Assembly: GCA_017454745.1 (NCBI GenBank)
Contig: JAFTCL010000054.1
Coordinates: 1-43,092, forward strand
From: Kiritimatiellia bacterium
Lineage (GTDB): Bacteria > Verrucomicrobiota > Kiritimatiellia > RFP12 > UBA1067
Length of the DNA: 43,092 nucleotides
Direction of reading: 5' to 3'
Below the pieces are notes generated by a model. That model was not told the origin of the DNA. It did no database searches and was given only the letters and a program-made list of their open reading frames with translations. A program made the position numbers and the translations under genes. Below are positions 1 to 8,589 of the stretch, in pieces. The stretch's first letter is position 1. Each line of letters begins with the position of its first letter.

Positions 1-4
1 CCCC

Positions 5-25
5 GGCGCGTTGCGGCGCCTTTTT
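5..25 (+). terminator. Short hairpin with T-run before the 5S gene
   Basis: A 5-bp GGCGC/GCGCC stem (5-9 with 16-20) is followed directly by five Ts. It could end an upstream transcript or be a processing hairpin in a 23S-5S spacer. The window starts here, so the upstream gene is not visible and the choice cannot be made. Confidence 0.3.
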
Positions 26-48
26 CCCGGACTTTAGCTTGCGGTTTT

Positions 49-165
49 TCCCGGTGGCCAGAAAGGGGAGGAAACACCCGTTCCCATTCCGAACACGGAA
101 GTGAAGGGCCCCGTTGCCGAGGGTACTGGGCGGTTTGCGCCCGGGAGAGTAGGGAGCCGCCGGGA
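49..165 (+). rRNA. rrf: 5S ribosomal RNA
   Basis: This is the small RNA of the large ribosomal subunit. The 10-base 5' end (49-58) pairs with the 3' end (156-165) to form helix I, with one G-U pair. The internal sequence contains the conserved CCCATTCCGAACACGGAAGT loop-B/helix-III block and a GAGAGTAGG segment near the 3' end, both diagnostic of bacterial 5S. The length of 117 nt is normal. A strong terminator follows 10 bases later. Whether 16S and 23S genes lie just upstream cannot be seen because the window begins 48 bases before it. Confidence 0.95.
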
Positions 166-174
166 CTTTTTTCC

Positions 175-207
175 GGGGGCCGGCGCAACGCGCCGGCCCC
201 CTTTTTT
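175..207 (+). terminator. Rho-independent terminator of the 5S gene
   Basis: A perfect 12-bp GC stem (175-186 with 190-201) closes a three-base loop and is followed by six Ts (202-207). It ends the rRNA transcript. On the minus strand the hairpin is followed by As, not Ts, so it is not an intrinsic terminator for the convergent gene that ends at 215, although it may still act as a barrier. Confidence 0.9.
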
Positions 208-214
208 GTTAGCG

Positions 215-1438
215 TTATCCTAAAATACTGTGCACCAGCAGACCGGAACGCAGTTTCGGTTCAAACCAAGTGCTTTTTGGTGGCATGATTTGCCCGGCGT
301 CCGCGATGTCCATCATTTGCGCCACGGTTACCGGACACATCGAAAACGCCACCGCGTCACGTCCCTTGTCCACACGTTTGACAAGTTCTCCGGTGCCGCG
401 TATGCCGCCGATAAAAGAGATCCGCTGATTGGTGCGCGGGTCATCGATGCCTAGCACCGGTCCGAGCAGACGGTCTTGCAACACACTTACGTCCAGCCTG
501 CCAACCGGGTCGGCGTCAAATGCGTACCATTGCAAAGAGTACCATTTTCCGCGCAGGTACATCCTGACTTCGCGGGCGCCGGTCGGATCGGCTGATTTTA
601 CTTCAGTGGTCTTGAAGATGCCGCCAACCTTGGCAAGAAATTCATCTGGGTTGAGTCCGTTCAAATCGGCCACGCATCGGTTGTATGGCAGGATTGCCAG
701 CTGACTGGCCGGGAAGAGCACCGCCAGAAACCAATTGTACTCTTCGGAGCCGTTATGCTTGGGATTTTCTGCTCGGCGTTGGCAACCCGAACGGTAGGCT
801 GACGCTGCACGATGATGGCCGTCGGCGATGTAACAGAGCGGAACTTTGGAAAAATCCGCCATCCACGGATTCGCATCGCCGTCAATGCTCCACACGGTAT
901 GCCGCACTCCGTCGGACGCGGTAAAATCGTAAAGCGGATCGGTTTGCTGTACTGCGGCAACTTTGGTATCGATTTCCGGACGGTCGCGGTATGTCAGAAA
1001 GACCGGCCCGGTGTTGGCGTTTAAATCCAGAACATAACGGGTGCGGTCGTCTTCCTTATCCTTACGGGTTTTTTCGTGTCGGCGGATAATGTTGTTCGCG
1101 TAATCGTCGATGTGGCAGCAGGCCACAATGCCGGTTTGCGCGTGTTTCCCCATGATTTGGCGGTAGGCGTAGAGACGCGGCGAAGCATCTTTTACCAGTA
1201 CGCCGCGGTCTTGCAACGCTTGAAACGCCTTTACCCCTTGCTCGTAAACGCGGTCGTCGTAAATACCGATGTCATCGGGTAGATCGATTTCCGGCCGGGA
1301 TACGTGAAGAAAACTGTCCGGATTCCCGGCGGCCAACGCACGGGCTTCAGCGGTATCTACCACGTCATAAGGCACGGCAGCCACGACTGCCGCCTTATTG
1401 ATGGTGGGCCGCAAAGCGCAAAACGGTTTAATCTGCAT
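215..1438 (-). CDS. DUF1015 domain-containing protein
   Basis: The 407-residue product spans the whole DUF1015 family (about 400 residues), a widespread bacterial family with no established reaction. The N-terminus (IKPFCALRPT, then VAAVPYDVVDTAEARAL) and the central YIADGHHRAASAYR segment are family hallmarks. The GHHR motif resembles the ParB/sulfiredoxin nucleotide-binding signature, so nucleotide binding is a reasonable inference. No signal peptide is visible, so it is probably cytoplasmic. The ATG has a good AGGAG site 9 bases upstream. It lies 62 bases downstream of the DUF4838 gene on the same strand and is probably the last gene of that run. In other genomes DUF1015 genes often sit near serine-biosynthesis genes; none is present here. 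Confidence 0.85.
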   Translation of the reverse strand: MQIKPFCALRPTINKAAVVAAVPYDVVDTAEARALAAGNPDSFLHVSRPEIDLPDDIGIYDDRVYEQGVKAFQALQDRGVLVKDASPRLYAYRQIMGKHAQTGIVACCHIDDYANNIIRRHEKTRKDKEDDRTRYVLDLNANTGPVFLTYRDRPEIDTKVAAVQQTDPLYDFTASDGVRHTVWSIDGDANPWMADFSKVPLCYIADGHHRAASAYRSGCQRRAENPKHNGSEEYNWFLAVLFPASQLAILPYNRCVADLNGLNPDEFLAKVGGIFKTTEVKSADPTGAREVRMYLRGKWYSLQWYAFDADPVGRLDVSVLQDRLLGPVLGIDDPRTNQRISFIGGIRGTGELVKRVDKGRDAVAFSMCPVTVAQMMDIADAGQIMPPKSTWFEPKLRSGLLVHSILG

Positions 1439-1500
1439 AACTTATTCTCCTGAAACGTTCAAAACGAATGACTCCTGAAAGAACAAAACTTTCACCACAA

Positions 1501-3822
1501 TCAGTCAACGCGGGATAGTTCGATTTTATCGATATATACCGCCTTGACGGTGGATTTACCATTGGTAAAACGCCCTGGTCCCATCCAAAAACCATAAGAA
1601 GGTTTGGGCTTGAAGACGCCGATTTCGTACCAAGCGTAATCGTCGGTGGTAATCTGTTCGCATCTGGGATCTTGCTCGCAGATGCCTTTCCGGGCTTTCC
1701 AATCGTAAACGCCGGCCCAGAATGCCTCGCCCTGGATGTCGGGGTCTTTTTCGACCCTCGCCCGTACCCGCAGCCGGTAGGAGGTGTTTGGTTCGAACTG
1801 CACATTGCGTAACGAGAAATTGGCGCACCATTCATAATGCGTGTTGAATAGTTTTAACGCTTTCCCGTTACCGGCTTTCGGATCGTCAGTGACAATTCCG
1901 TAGGTGCCGGGCTGGACGATGGAGATGTCGCTTTCCTCCACCTCGCCCGTATCGGCGGGATGCCATTCGGGGAGCTTCTCCCGCTTGGCGATTGTCCGCC
2001 AAAGGTTTACTAGGCTGTTGCAGCGCCCTCCGTCTTCGCTAAGCCGGATGTTTTTGGCTTCGTCCATCCGGTCCAGCAGCGATTGCGCCAATTGCCGGTT
2101 CTGCAAAAACGCGGTCTCGTCCGGTTTGGTTCTGGTTAGATTGAGAATCTTGCTGCCGTTGTCGTCACGCTCAACCCGCATGTAATCGAAGGAGAACGCC
2201 GCCATGCGCACGTTGTAGGATGTCGCCGGATCGTCCTTGACTGCCGCGATCGCCTGTTTCCAGCATTCCGCCGCGAAGACGTTGATGTCGTCGGGAATGG
2301 CGGGATTGTCGATATCGTCAAAAATCTTCAACGGTTTGTCGGGCGCGACCGAGTAGATGCGCTGGAGGTGATGGATGGCTTCGAACCAGTCGCGGACATA
2401 GGGGGCGGCCTTACCGTAGTATCCGGGGAAAAACTCGTCCAGCAACCGGCCCATCGGCAATTCCGGATCCCACATCCATTTAGCCAGCAACCATGCTTTC
2501 AATTCGGCGAAATCGGCGTGTCGTCCTTGATATGCCCCCTGCTCAAACAACTCTTTAACTTTGTTGTCGCGGAAGAAACGGATGTTGCCCTGCAGAGCGT
2601 AAACATTGGGAAACGGCAGTGTATAGTGGCGGAAGTTCGTGGTGTAGTCCCAGACATAGAGCTGGTCCGTCATCGCGCCCCACCCCTTGATGTCGTTCAT
2701 AAAAGAACGGTTTTCCTTGTAGGGGCTTTCTGGAATCGGCCGCGCGAAGTCGCACTCGATTGAACAGAGGCAGGGAACCACATTGTGGCGTAGCCGGGTC
2801 TTTTTGGGCGGTTTGCGGGTGTACTGGTAGGCGAGTGTCTCGATGATCGCGTTGGGGAACTCCTTTTCCACCGCTTCGGCGACGGCATTTACAAAACGCA
2901 CCATCGTTCCGGCGTTGGATTCCTCTTCGTCGTCAATCGCCTTGCATTTTGGGCAGGTGCAGAAGTTGTACCAGTCGTTCTGGCTGACTCCGTAGAACTT
3001 CGCGCCGGGATCCTTTCGGATTCTTTGCAGAACCCGTTCCGTCACGATCCGCAACACGTCGGGGTTGGTAAGGCACAACTGGGTGCGACCGCCGGTCCGC
3101 TTGCCGTTTATTTCGCTGAAATATTCCGGGTGGGTGTCGAAGAACTCTTTTACCGGCATCAGGGTTTCGAAGGTGTGGCAACTTGCCAGCCCTCCGCCGA
3201 AACGGAAGGAGTCGCCGCCGAATTTAGCTTCGGAGTTGTGCCACGGACGCGAATTGACCCGAAGGCGCGCCGCGAATTCGGGGTGTTCCATTACGTCGAA
3301 CCAATAGGGAACGCGCATTTCAAAGGCGGGGACTTGGGTGTCGTCCAGATTGTCGGGTACGGCAAAGTTTTCGAGCCGCGGAATGACGCTGTGCCATGAG
3401 GCGTACCACCGGCAACCGCCAAAACGTTCCAGCAGTTCGTAAACGCCGTAGAGGCAGCCGCGCTGGCTTGACCCCAGAACCAGCAGCCGATTGGGCCGGG
3501 CGACCAACCGGAACCCATCTTCACCCAATTTCGCGAGGTCGATTTTTTCCCCCAACGTCTGCGCGGATGACTGGGTTTCACTGATTATCACGGCTCGTTT
3601 GGGTAGCGGTGCGGCATCGGTCGCGATCGCCAGTTTAACGCCGGTCATTTGCTCGGTAAAGGACTGCAACTCTTCGGCGGCATAGCGTTGCGACGGCGAT
3701 GCCGTTTCTGGAATTATAATGGAACAGTCCGCGTCTTGCCCGCGTTTCGCGATTGTCCAGTCTGCCAAAGCAACTGACGCCGCCAACAAGGCGGCAGCCG
3801 TCGTGTAAATCACTCTGTTCAT
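1501..3822 (-). CDS. Secreted DUF4838 glycoside-hydrolase-like protein
   Basis: The 773-residue product starts with a signal peptide (MNRVIYTTAAALLAASVALA), placing it outside the inner membrane. Residues from about 25 to 120 look like the N-terminal domain seen before GH20/GH67-type barrels (RYAAEELQSFTEQMTG, then GCLYGVYELLERFGGCRWYA). The next 350 residues match DUF4838: CHTFETLMPVKEFFDTHPEY, QLCLTNPDVLRIV, GVSQNDWYNFCTCPKC. The last 130 residues (from about EVEESDISIVQPG) resemble a beta-sandwich carbohydrate-binding module. The family is related to alpha-glucuronidases and hexosaminidases, but the substrate is unproven. I chose the ATG at 3822 over an upstream one at 3939 because it has an AAGGA site, begins the signal peptide, and avoids overlap with the preceding gene, which ends 11 bases away. 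The CTCPKC pair is conserved in the family. Confidence 0.85.
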   Translation of the reverse strand: MNRVIYTTAAALLAASVALADWTIAKRGQDADCSIIIPETASPSQRYAAEELQSFTEQMTGVKLAIATDAAPLPKRAVIISETQSSAQTLGEKIDLAKLGEDGFRLVARPNRLLVLGSSQRGCLYGVYELLERFGGCRWYASWHSVIPRLENFAVPDNLDDTQVPAFEMRVPYWFDVMEHPEFAARLRVNSRPWHNSEAKFGGDSFRFGGGLASCHTFETLMPVKEFFDTHPEYFSEINGKRTGGRTQLCLTNPDVLRIVTERVLQRIRKDPGAKFYGVSQNDWYNFCTCPKCKAIDDEEESNAGTMVRFVNAVAEAVEKEFPNAIIETLAYQYTRKPPKKTRLRHNVVPCLCSIECDFARPIPESPYKENRSFMNDIKGWGAMTDQLYVWDYTTNFRHYTLPFPNVYALQGNIRFFRDNKVKELFEQGAYQGRHADFAELKAWLLAKWMWDPELPMGRLLDEFFPGYYGKAAPYVRDWFEAIHHLQRIYSVAPDKPLKIFDDIDNPAIPDDINVFAAECWKQAIAAVKDDPATSYNVRMAAFSFDYMRVERDDNGSKILNLTRTKPDETAFLQNRQLAQSLLDRMDEAKNIRLSEDGGRCNSLVNLWRTIAKREKLPEWHPADTGEVEESDISIVQPGTYGIVTDDPKAGNGKALKLFNTHYEWCANFSLRNVQFEPNTSYRLRVRARVEKDPDIQGEAFWAGVYDWKARKGICEQDPRCEQITTDDYAWYEIGVFKPKPSYGFWMGPGRFTNGKSTVKAVYIDKIELSRVD

Positions 3823-3832
3823 GTTTTTGTCC

Positions 3833-4339
3833 TTAGTCTTCTTCGGGGTCGGCTTGCGGTGGATCGATCGGTTCGGTATCCTTTTCGGCCTTTTCGATTT
3901 CGGTTTTTGCGTCCGAAAATCCCATAGCCAACGCGGCAAAGCCGTCGCCGTAGCGGTCGAACATGTGGCACGGTATGCAAACGCTGTCCAGAATCACCCG
4001 TTCGGGAAGCGTTTCAATATTATTGCAGTTCACAAAAACCTTATAGCGGATTTCGCCGTCTTTCACGTCCAGTTCAAAATTGCCGTTGCGCAGGCCGTAG
4101 TTGGCTTGCGCCAAATACCGCAAGATCTCGCTGAGGTCATTTGGATCGGCGTTGATGGGCGAATAAGTGTAAACCACATAAGAATTGTCACTGACATCGA
4201 TGATGATTTTTACATTCTTGATTTTCGATCGGATGCGTATCCCGAAATGGATGACGCTGTGTTCGGCGTCATACTCATAATTCCAGTCGTTATTGTCCAA
4301 ACAATCGCGGATTGCGTCAATTATTGCCTGTTTTTCCAT
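3833..4339 (-). CDS. YbjN-like / type III chaperone-fold protein
   Basis: This small acidic protein (168 residues) has the alternating helix-strand layout of the YbjN family: a first helix (KQAIIDAIRDCLDNNDW), strands rich in I/V (SVIHFGIRI, NVKIIIDVSDNSYVVYTY), a second helix (LSEILRYLAQANYGLRNGNFELD), a strand, and a C-terminal helix pair. A charged tail (about 145-168) is probably disordered. YbjN-fold proteins resemble type III secretion chaperones and often act as partners of larger proteins. The gene sits between a CbxX-type AAA+ ATPase (30 bases upstream) and the DUF4838 gene (10-base gap), so the ATPase is the most likely partner. The start is the ATG at 4339, with an AAAGG site 10 bases away; an in-frame TTG at 4369 would add ten residues. 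Family assignment is by fold pattern. Confidence 0.6.
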   Translation of the reverse strand: MEKQAIIDAIRDCLDNNDWNYEYDAEHSVIHFGIRIRSKIKNVKIIIDVSDNSYVVYTYSPINADPNDLSEILRYLAQANYGLRNGNFELDVKDGEIRYKVFVNCNNIETLPERVILDSVCIPCHMFDRYGDGFAALAMGFSDAKTEIEKAEKDTEPIDPPQADPEED

Positions 4340-4369
4340 GATGGGTAAACCTTTCTCGTTTTCTGACAA

Positions 4370-6478
4370 TCAAAAACCAATGCTTTTCCGGTTGTTGGTT
4401 TTTTCCAACAGCTGGCGGAATTCGTCTTCCTGTCTGGCGCTCGCAAGATCAGAATCCAAAAGCTTGAAAGTCGCTTCGCCGCTCATGCTGCGCCGGTAAG
4501 CGGCTTTGCCCCATACCCGCTCGTAGAGGTTTCTCACTAGCCGGGCGTTGCTGAACTCCCGCATATTCAACGCATCGTCCGGTATGCTTTGGAAGAACTC
4601 ATGCACGGCGTTGCGGAAGTTGCGGTCGTACTCAAAGTCATCGGAAACCATCGAGAAGAAGATTTCCTCAAGTTCCTCGCGGCTGTAGTTCGGGAAATCC
4701 AGCTCGTATGGAATGCGGCTGCGCATTCCGATATTTCCCTTGAGCATATTGTGCATTTCGTCACGGTAACCCGCGAAAATCACGCAAAAATCATCGCGGT
4801 GGTTTTCCATTTCCGCCACCAGGGTGTCGAGGGCTTCGCGCCCAAAATCGCGGCTGCTGTCCTCTTCCGAACGGAAAAGCGAGTAAGCTTCGTCGATGAA
4901 CAGCACCGACCCGTAAGCGTCGCGGCAGAAGGCGCTGGTTTTGGGCGCGGTTTCGCCGACGTAGCGTCCGCAGAGATCTCGACCGCGAACTTCAACCAGA
5001 TGGCCTTTGCGCAAGATCCCGTGTTTTTTCATGATTTGGGCCGCGATTCGCGCCACCGTGGTTTTGCCGGTTCCGGGGTTGCCGGTAAACAGCATGTGCA
5101 TTGAGGGGCGCACCAGCCGTTTTCCCCTGCCTCGTGCTTTAATGGTCTTTTGGGTCTGAATCTGAACAATCAGTTCTCTAAGCTTTTGTTTAACGTTCTC
5201 CATCCCGATCAGCGATTTGAGTTCTTCTTCGGGGGCAGTCACCGAATCGATGATGGTTACGAACGGAATCAGGTCGTCTTTGCCGATCAATTTGGACACG
5301 TTGCCCGTTTTGCAGTTGTTGACGGCCTTTTCGTAAATCGTCCTTTGCACGATTTTGTCCAGCGACTTGTAGCCGAAGAAGCTGTCGTCGCTCTTTTCCT
5401 TGAGAATCCACTGTTCCAGACGGGCGATGCCGCCGCTGTCCAGCCCAAACCCTTTGCGGGCGAGTTTTTCCCGCACGTAGTCAACCATGTCATCGATACC
5501 GTTGGGCGGTGCCACCAGCACGTCCACGTTTAAGATGTCGGAAAGCGACTCGGCCACGCCCTGAAGCACGTGGGACTCCAGAAACGGCACCCGGAACACG
5601 CAAAGGAAGTTGGTGGTCAGATCGTTGATTTCGCGCAGGAAAGCCTTAATTGCGGGTTCGTTCAAATGGGAGTGCCATTCGCTGATGTCCAGCGACAGTA
5701 TCGTGCAGGGCCGCTGGTCTCGCGGTCCTTCGTTGCGTTGGTGCATTTCCTCTGCCGCCGCCACCGCCATCTTCCAACCGTCATATTTTTCATGTTCGTT
5801 ATCCGGTTTCCCGATGACGATTTCCTGAAATCCGCCGTTTTTAGGGTTTGCCCGCAGCAGGTTGAACGAGGTGAACATTTTCGCCAGACATTTAAGAAAA
5901 GATGTCAGCCCCCAACCGGCATCGATCGACACCAGCAGACTCTGATGCCAGAAGGCGCTCATGGTGCCCATCTTTTGCAACATCGGAATGACTTCTTTGG
6001 TCTTGCGGAAATAGTCGATGAATTCGGAATCGTACTTTATCGGTACGCTGGAACAGATCTTTTCCACTACCGCATTCGGGGAAGCGGCTTCTTCTTCCGT
6101 AGCCGGGGCGGCTGGTTGCGGTTCGGCGGGGCTATCCGTTTTTGGCGGAGCTTCCTTTTGTTTTTGAGGCGGTTCCGGTTGCTGGACCGGCAGGTCGATG
6201 CCGGCGAGGTCACCGGTAAACCACACTTTACCGTCCATCGCCTCCCCGTTGAACAATTCGTTCCATTTTTTGGAGAAACTGCCGGCGAAATCGTTTAATG
6301 ACGACCGTTGGATAGCAAATTCCAACGAGGTCGAGTTGCCCCGCTGTAATTTCCCCAACGCTTCGGAGGTTATCCATTTTTCAACGGTTCGCACAATCCT
6401 AACCCCTTCCGAAAGGAGTTTCTTCATCCATTGTTCCTCAAAATGGATTCCGATCAAACAAATGTTATCGTCTCCCAT
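4370..6478 (-). CDS. Two-module AAA+ ATPase, CbxX/SpoVK type
   Basis: The 702-residue protein has four parts. Residues 1-95 form a small unassigned domain, and 96-135 a Pro/Glu/Ala-rich linker. Residues about 145-395 look like a degenerate AAA module: its P-loop position reads DAGWGLTSF (186-194), lacking the Walker A lysine, with a weak Walker B at TILSLDIS. Residues about 415-690 form an intact CbxX/CfqX module with Walker A GNPGTGKT (466-473), Walker B VLFIDEA (525-531), a pore loop GRYVGE near 504 and arginine-finger candidates in GMRSRIP. CbxX relatives remodel Rubisco or act with type VII secretion (EccA); neither Rubisco nor an ESX system is visible here. It is cytoplasmic by sequence. 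It is first in the run with the YbjN-like gene. Eight consecutive Gs lie just upstream of the ATG and would serve as the ribosome site. Confidence 0.85.
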   Translation of the reverse strand: MGDDNICLIGIHFEEQWMKKLLSEGVRIVRTVEKWITSEALGKLQRGNSTSLEFAIQRSSLNDFAGSFSKKWNELFNGEAMDGKVWFTGDLAGIDLPVQQPEPPQKQKEAPPKTDSPAEPQPAAPATEEEAASPNAVVEKICSSVPIKYDSEFIDYFRKTKEVIPMLQKMGTMSAFWHQSLLVSIDAGWGLTSFLKCLAKMFTSFNLLRANPKNGGFQEIVIGKPDNEHEKYDGWKMAVAAAEEMHQRNEGPRDQRPCTILSLDISEWHSHLNEPAIKAFLREINDLTTNFLCVFRVPFLESHVLQGVAESLSDILNVDVLVAPPNGIDDMVDYVREKLARKGFGLDSGGIARLEQWILKEKSDDSFFGYKSLDKIVQRTIYEKAVNNCKTGNVSKLIGKDDLIPFVTIIDSVTAPEEELKSLIGMENVKQKLRELIVQIQTQKTIKARGRGKRLVRPSMHMLFTGNPGTGKTTVARIAAQIMKKHGILRKGHLVEVRGRDLCGRYVGETAPKTSAFCRDAYGSVLFIDEAYSLFRSEEDSSRDFGREALDTLVAEMENHRDDFCVIFAGYRDEMHNMLKGNIGMRSRIPYELDFPNYSREELEEIFFSMVSDDFEYDRNFRNAVHEFFQSIPDDALNMREFSNARLVRNLYERVWGKAAYRRSMSGEATFKLLDSDLASARQEDEFRQLLEKTNNRKSIGF

Positions 6479-6487
6479 AAAAATAAT

Positions 6488-6495
6488 CCCCCCCC
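6488..6495 (-). other. G8 tract in the leader of the AAA+ gene
   Basis: Eight consecutive Cs on the plus strand read as eight Gs on the coding strand, ending 9 bases before the ATG of the AAA+ ATPase gene. The tract sits where the ribosome-binding site should be. Homopolymers of this length can slip in replication, which would change spacing to the start codon. Confidence 0.5.
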
Positions 6496-6535
6496 AATGC
6501 CATATTCCGGCACTATGCGTTTAAAAAACGCGGCA

Positions 6536-6565
6536 ATTCTACCATACCCAATGTATAAACCTCAA
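6536..6565 (-). promoter_or_regulatory. Promoter for the AAA+/YbjN-like/DUF4838/DUF1015 run
   Basis: Read on the minus strand, a TTGAGG -35 box (6560-6565) and a TAGAAT -10 box (6536-6541) are 18 bases apart, predicting a start near 6529 and a leader of about 50 bases. A 6-bp GCGTTT/AAACGC hairpin (6517-6531) falls at the predicted transcript start. The rest of the 189-base gap (6479-6667) shows nothing else convincing. Confidence 0.5.
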
Positions 6566-6667
6566 TAGTAAACTTGCAAAAAAATGGAAAGGATCACCGT
6601 TTCCCGTCGCCCCATGCCCATCCGCAAAGGAATTTGCCCGTGCGGGCCACGCCCTGGTTCGGATCGG

Positions 6668-8572
6668 TTATTGGAAGAAATTGGTGATGGCTTGGGTTTT
6701 GTCCGGATCAACCCCGTGAGGGTGGTGGCCGAATCCACCGCGCTTGTTTACGGTTATCTTACCGCCAGCCGACTGGAAGTGTTTAACGAACAGTTCGCTG
6801 TTCAACGCCGGAGGCACGGTTTGGTCTTGCCCGCCGTAGAGCAGCAGAATCGGGATGCCGGCCTTGGCGATTGGCTCGTACAGGTTGACCGGCATTCTCG
6901 GATCCGGTGTCCATTTGCCTCCGTCGGGCAGGGCGTTCGCCCACGGCCCGATCCGGTTGGCGTCGAAAGGACCGAATCCGTCAAAGTTAAGCAGCGGACC
7001 GTCCAAATAGATGCGGCGCACGTTGGCGGGATGGGCGGCGGCGTAGCGGATCGAGAAAAATCCGCCCCAGCTCATTCCCACCAGATTCGCCTGCTGTGCA
7101 AAGCCCAATTCGTTGACCAGGAATTTTTGGAACTCCGCGAACTGGGCGACGCCCTCATCATTCGCGCGGGTGTCAAACGCTTCCAGCGTGACATGGTGGT
7201 ATCCGCGTTTAAGCAGATCCAACACCCCGGTGCGGTCCACAAAAGCCTCGGCCCATTGCATGGTCCATGTCCAGGGTGTGCCTGCCGCCGGCGTTACGCC
7301 CGGTTCCACCACCCACGCGGTGCGTCCGTTCAATTTAAACTTGGTCCGGCGGTAACCGTACCACATATCCTCGCCCGTGATTTGGTGCGACTTGGCGATT
7401 TTTTTGCGGATAGTCCCGCCATCGCGTTCCGCGTCCATTTGCGCGTTCACGTGTTTTATGATGTCGATCTCTTCGGGGTCGTAGGGGCGCAGCGACGGGC
7501 GGAAGAGGTCGTGGAACCACTTGGTCATTCGGTATTGCCTGCCGCCGCCTTGATCAATCTGCCGCCACATGCTTTCCCATGGTTCGTATGTCTGGTATTT
7601 GCCGGCGACGAATCCCCAGCAGGTACAGCCGATTTTCTCTTGCGCGAAGAAAGGATAACAATCCTGCACGTCGCAGCCACGGATTCTGGCCAGCCACTCG
7701 GTGTTGATTAACGGGCGGTTGAACTTACCTTTGAGTTTTTGTGCTAGCTTAATCTGGTCGGCGAGCGGGCTGTAACTGTGGTAACTGATAATGTCGCTCA
7801 GCGCTGCCGCCACCCCTTCAGCGGTATCCATGTTGGGTTCCATCCGCCCGTTCCATACGTCCGCCGCGCAAGGTTGTTTTACATCGATTTTCCAAGCCAA
7901 CTCAAACATTTCGCGCACGAGCGGCGCGGATACTTTGCTGCGCCCGTTGTTGCCTGGCTCGTTCCAGATGTTCCAGAAGATGATTCGCTCGTCCTCGCGG
8001 TATTTCGCCATCACCTCTTCGCACATTTTGAAAAATTTCGGTTTCAGTTCAGGATCGTCGGCGCTGATGTAGCCGATCGCTCCCGGAAAGCTGCCATGCT
8101 GACTCTGCTTGCGTCCGCCGTGATAGCCCCAGTCGCAAGGTTGCGGGCCGGGTTTAGGGATTGACCACAGTTCTTTCGGGCGCGAGCAGTCGTTGCCGAG
8201 GCAGACGATGGCACGGATTTCGTGTTTAGCGCACAAGGCGAGGAACTTCTCGAAGTTTTTCATAAAGTCGTCGTGTTCGTAAAACCACGCGCCGAAACCG
8301 TTTTCTTCCAACAGCACCCGCACGGCGTTGAAGCCTATGGAATGGGCGAGCGCCAATTCGCGTTCCATCTCCTCGAAACGCTCTTTGCTGCCGTATTCCT
8401 GCCACATATCTATGCGGTTCGCCGCGCTGGCGGGCATATAGTTGCAGCCGCGTATCCACGGCTGGCGGTTGTACCATTCCCATGCCTGCTCTTTGGTCCA
8501 CGGGGCGGAACGTCCCGCAAACGATGTTAAAGCCATAGACAGCGCAAGACATAAAAGCGTGGATTTACCCAT
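6668..8572 (-). CDS. GH5-like glycosidase fused to alpha/beta hydrolase
   Basis: The 634-residue product has an N-terminal signal peptide (MGKSTLLCLALSMALTSFAG) and two enzyme domains. Residues about 25-360 form a GH5-like (clan GH-A) barrel: the acid/base candidate is E205 in FWNIWNEPGNN, the nucleophile candidate E292 in INTEWLA, with SYHSYSP between them. Residues about 395-634 form an alpha/beta hydrolase with a complete triad: S501 in GMSWGG, D583 in YGGQDQTVP and H616/H617 in GFGHHPHG. The pairing suggests removal of an ester decoration and backbone cleavage in one secreted protein; the substrate is unknown. The ATG has an AAAGGAG site. It is the last gene of the purD-kduI-DUF6057-propeller run, 17 bases after the propeller gene. 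Confidence 0.82.
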   Translation of the reverse strand: MGKSTLLCLALSMALTSFAGRSAPWTKEQAWEWYNRQPWIRGCNYMPASAANRIDMWQEYGSKERFEEMERELALAHSIGFNAVRVLLEENGFGAWFYEHDDFMKNFEKFLALCAKHEIRAIVCLGNDCSRPKELWSIPKPGPQPCDWGYHGGRKQSQHGSFPGAIGYISADDPELKPKFFKMCEEVMAKYREDERIIFWNIWNEPGNNGRSKVSAPLVREMFELAWKIDVKQPCAADVWNGRMEPNMDTAEGVAAALSDIISYHSYSPLADQIKLAQKLKGKFNRPLINTEWLARIRGCDVQDCYPFFAQEKIGCTCWGFVAGKYQTYEPWESMWRQIDQGGGRQYRMTKWFHDLFRPSLRPYDPEEIDIIKHVNAQMDAERDGGTIRKKIAKSHQITGEDMWYGYRRTKFKLNGRTAWVVEPGVTPAAGTPWTWTMQWAEAFVDRTGVLDLLKRGYHHVTLEAFDTRANDEGVAQFAEFQKFLVNELGFAQQANLVGMSWGGFFSIRYAAAHPANVRRIYLDGPLLNFDGFGPFDANRIGPWANALPDGGKWTPDPRMPVNLYEPIAKAGIPILLLYGGQDQTVPPALNSELFVKHFQSAGGKITVNKRGGFGHHPHGVDPDKTQAITNFFQ

Positions 8573-8589
8573 TTCGGTCTCCTTTAAGT

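Noticed and set aside
6584..7711. A 375-codon open frame on the plus strand
   Set aside because: It lies wholly antisense to the esterase part of the GH5-like fusion, which has catalytic motifs, a signal peptide and a ribosome site. The antisense product has no recognisable domain.
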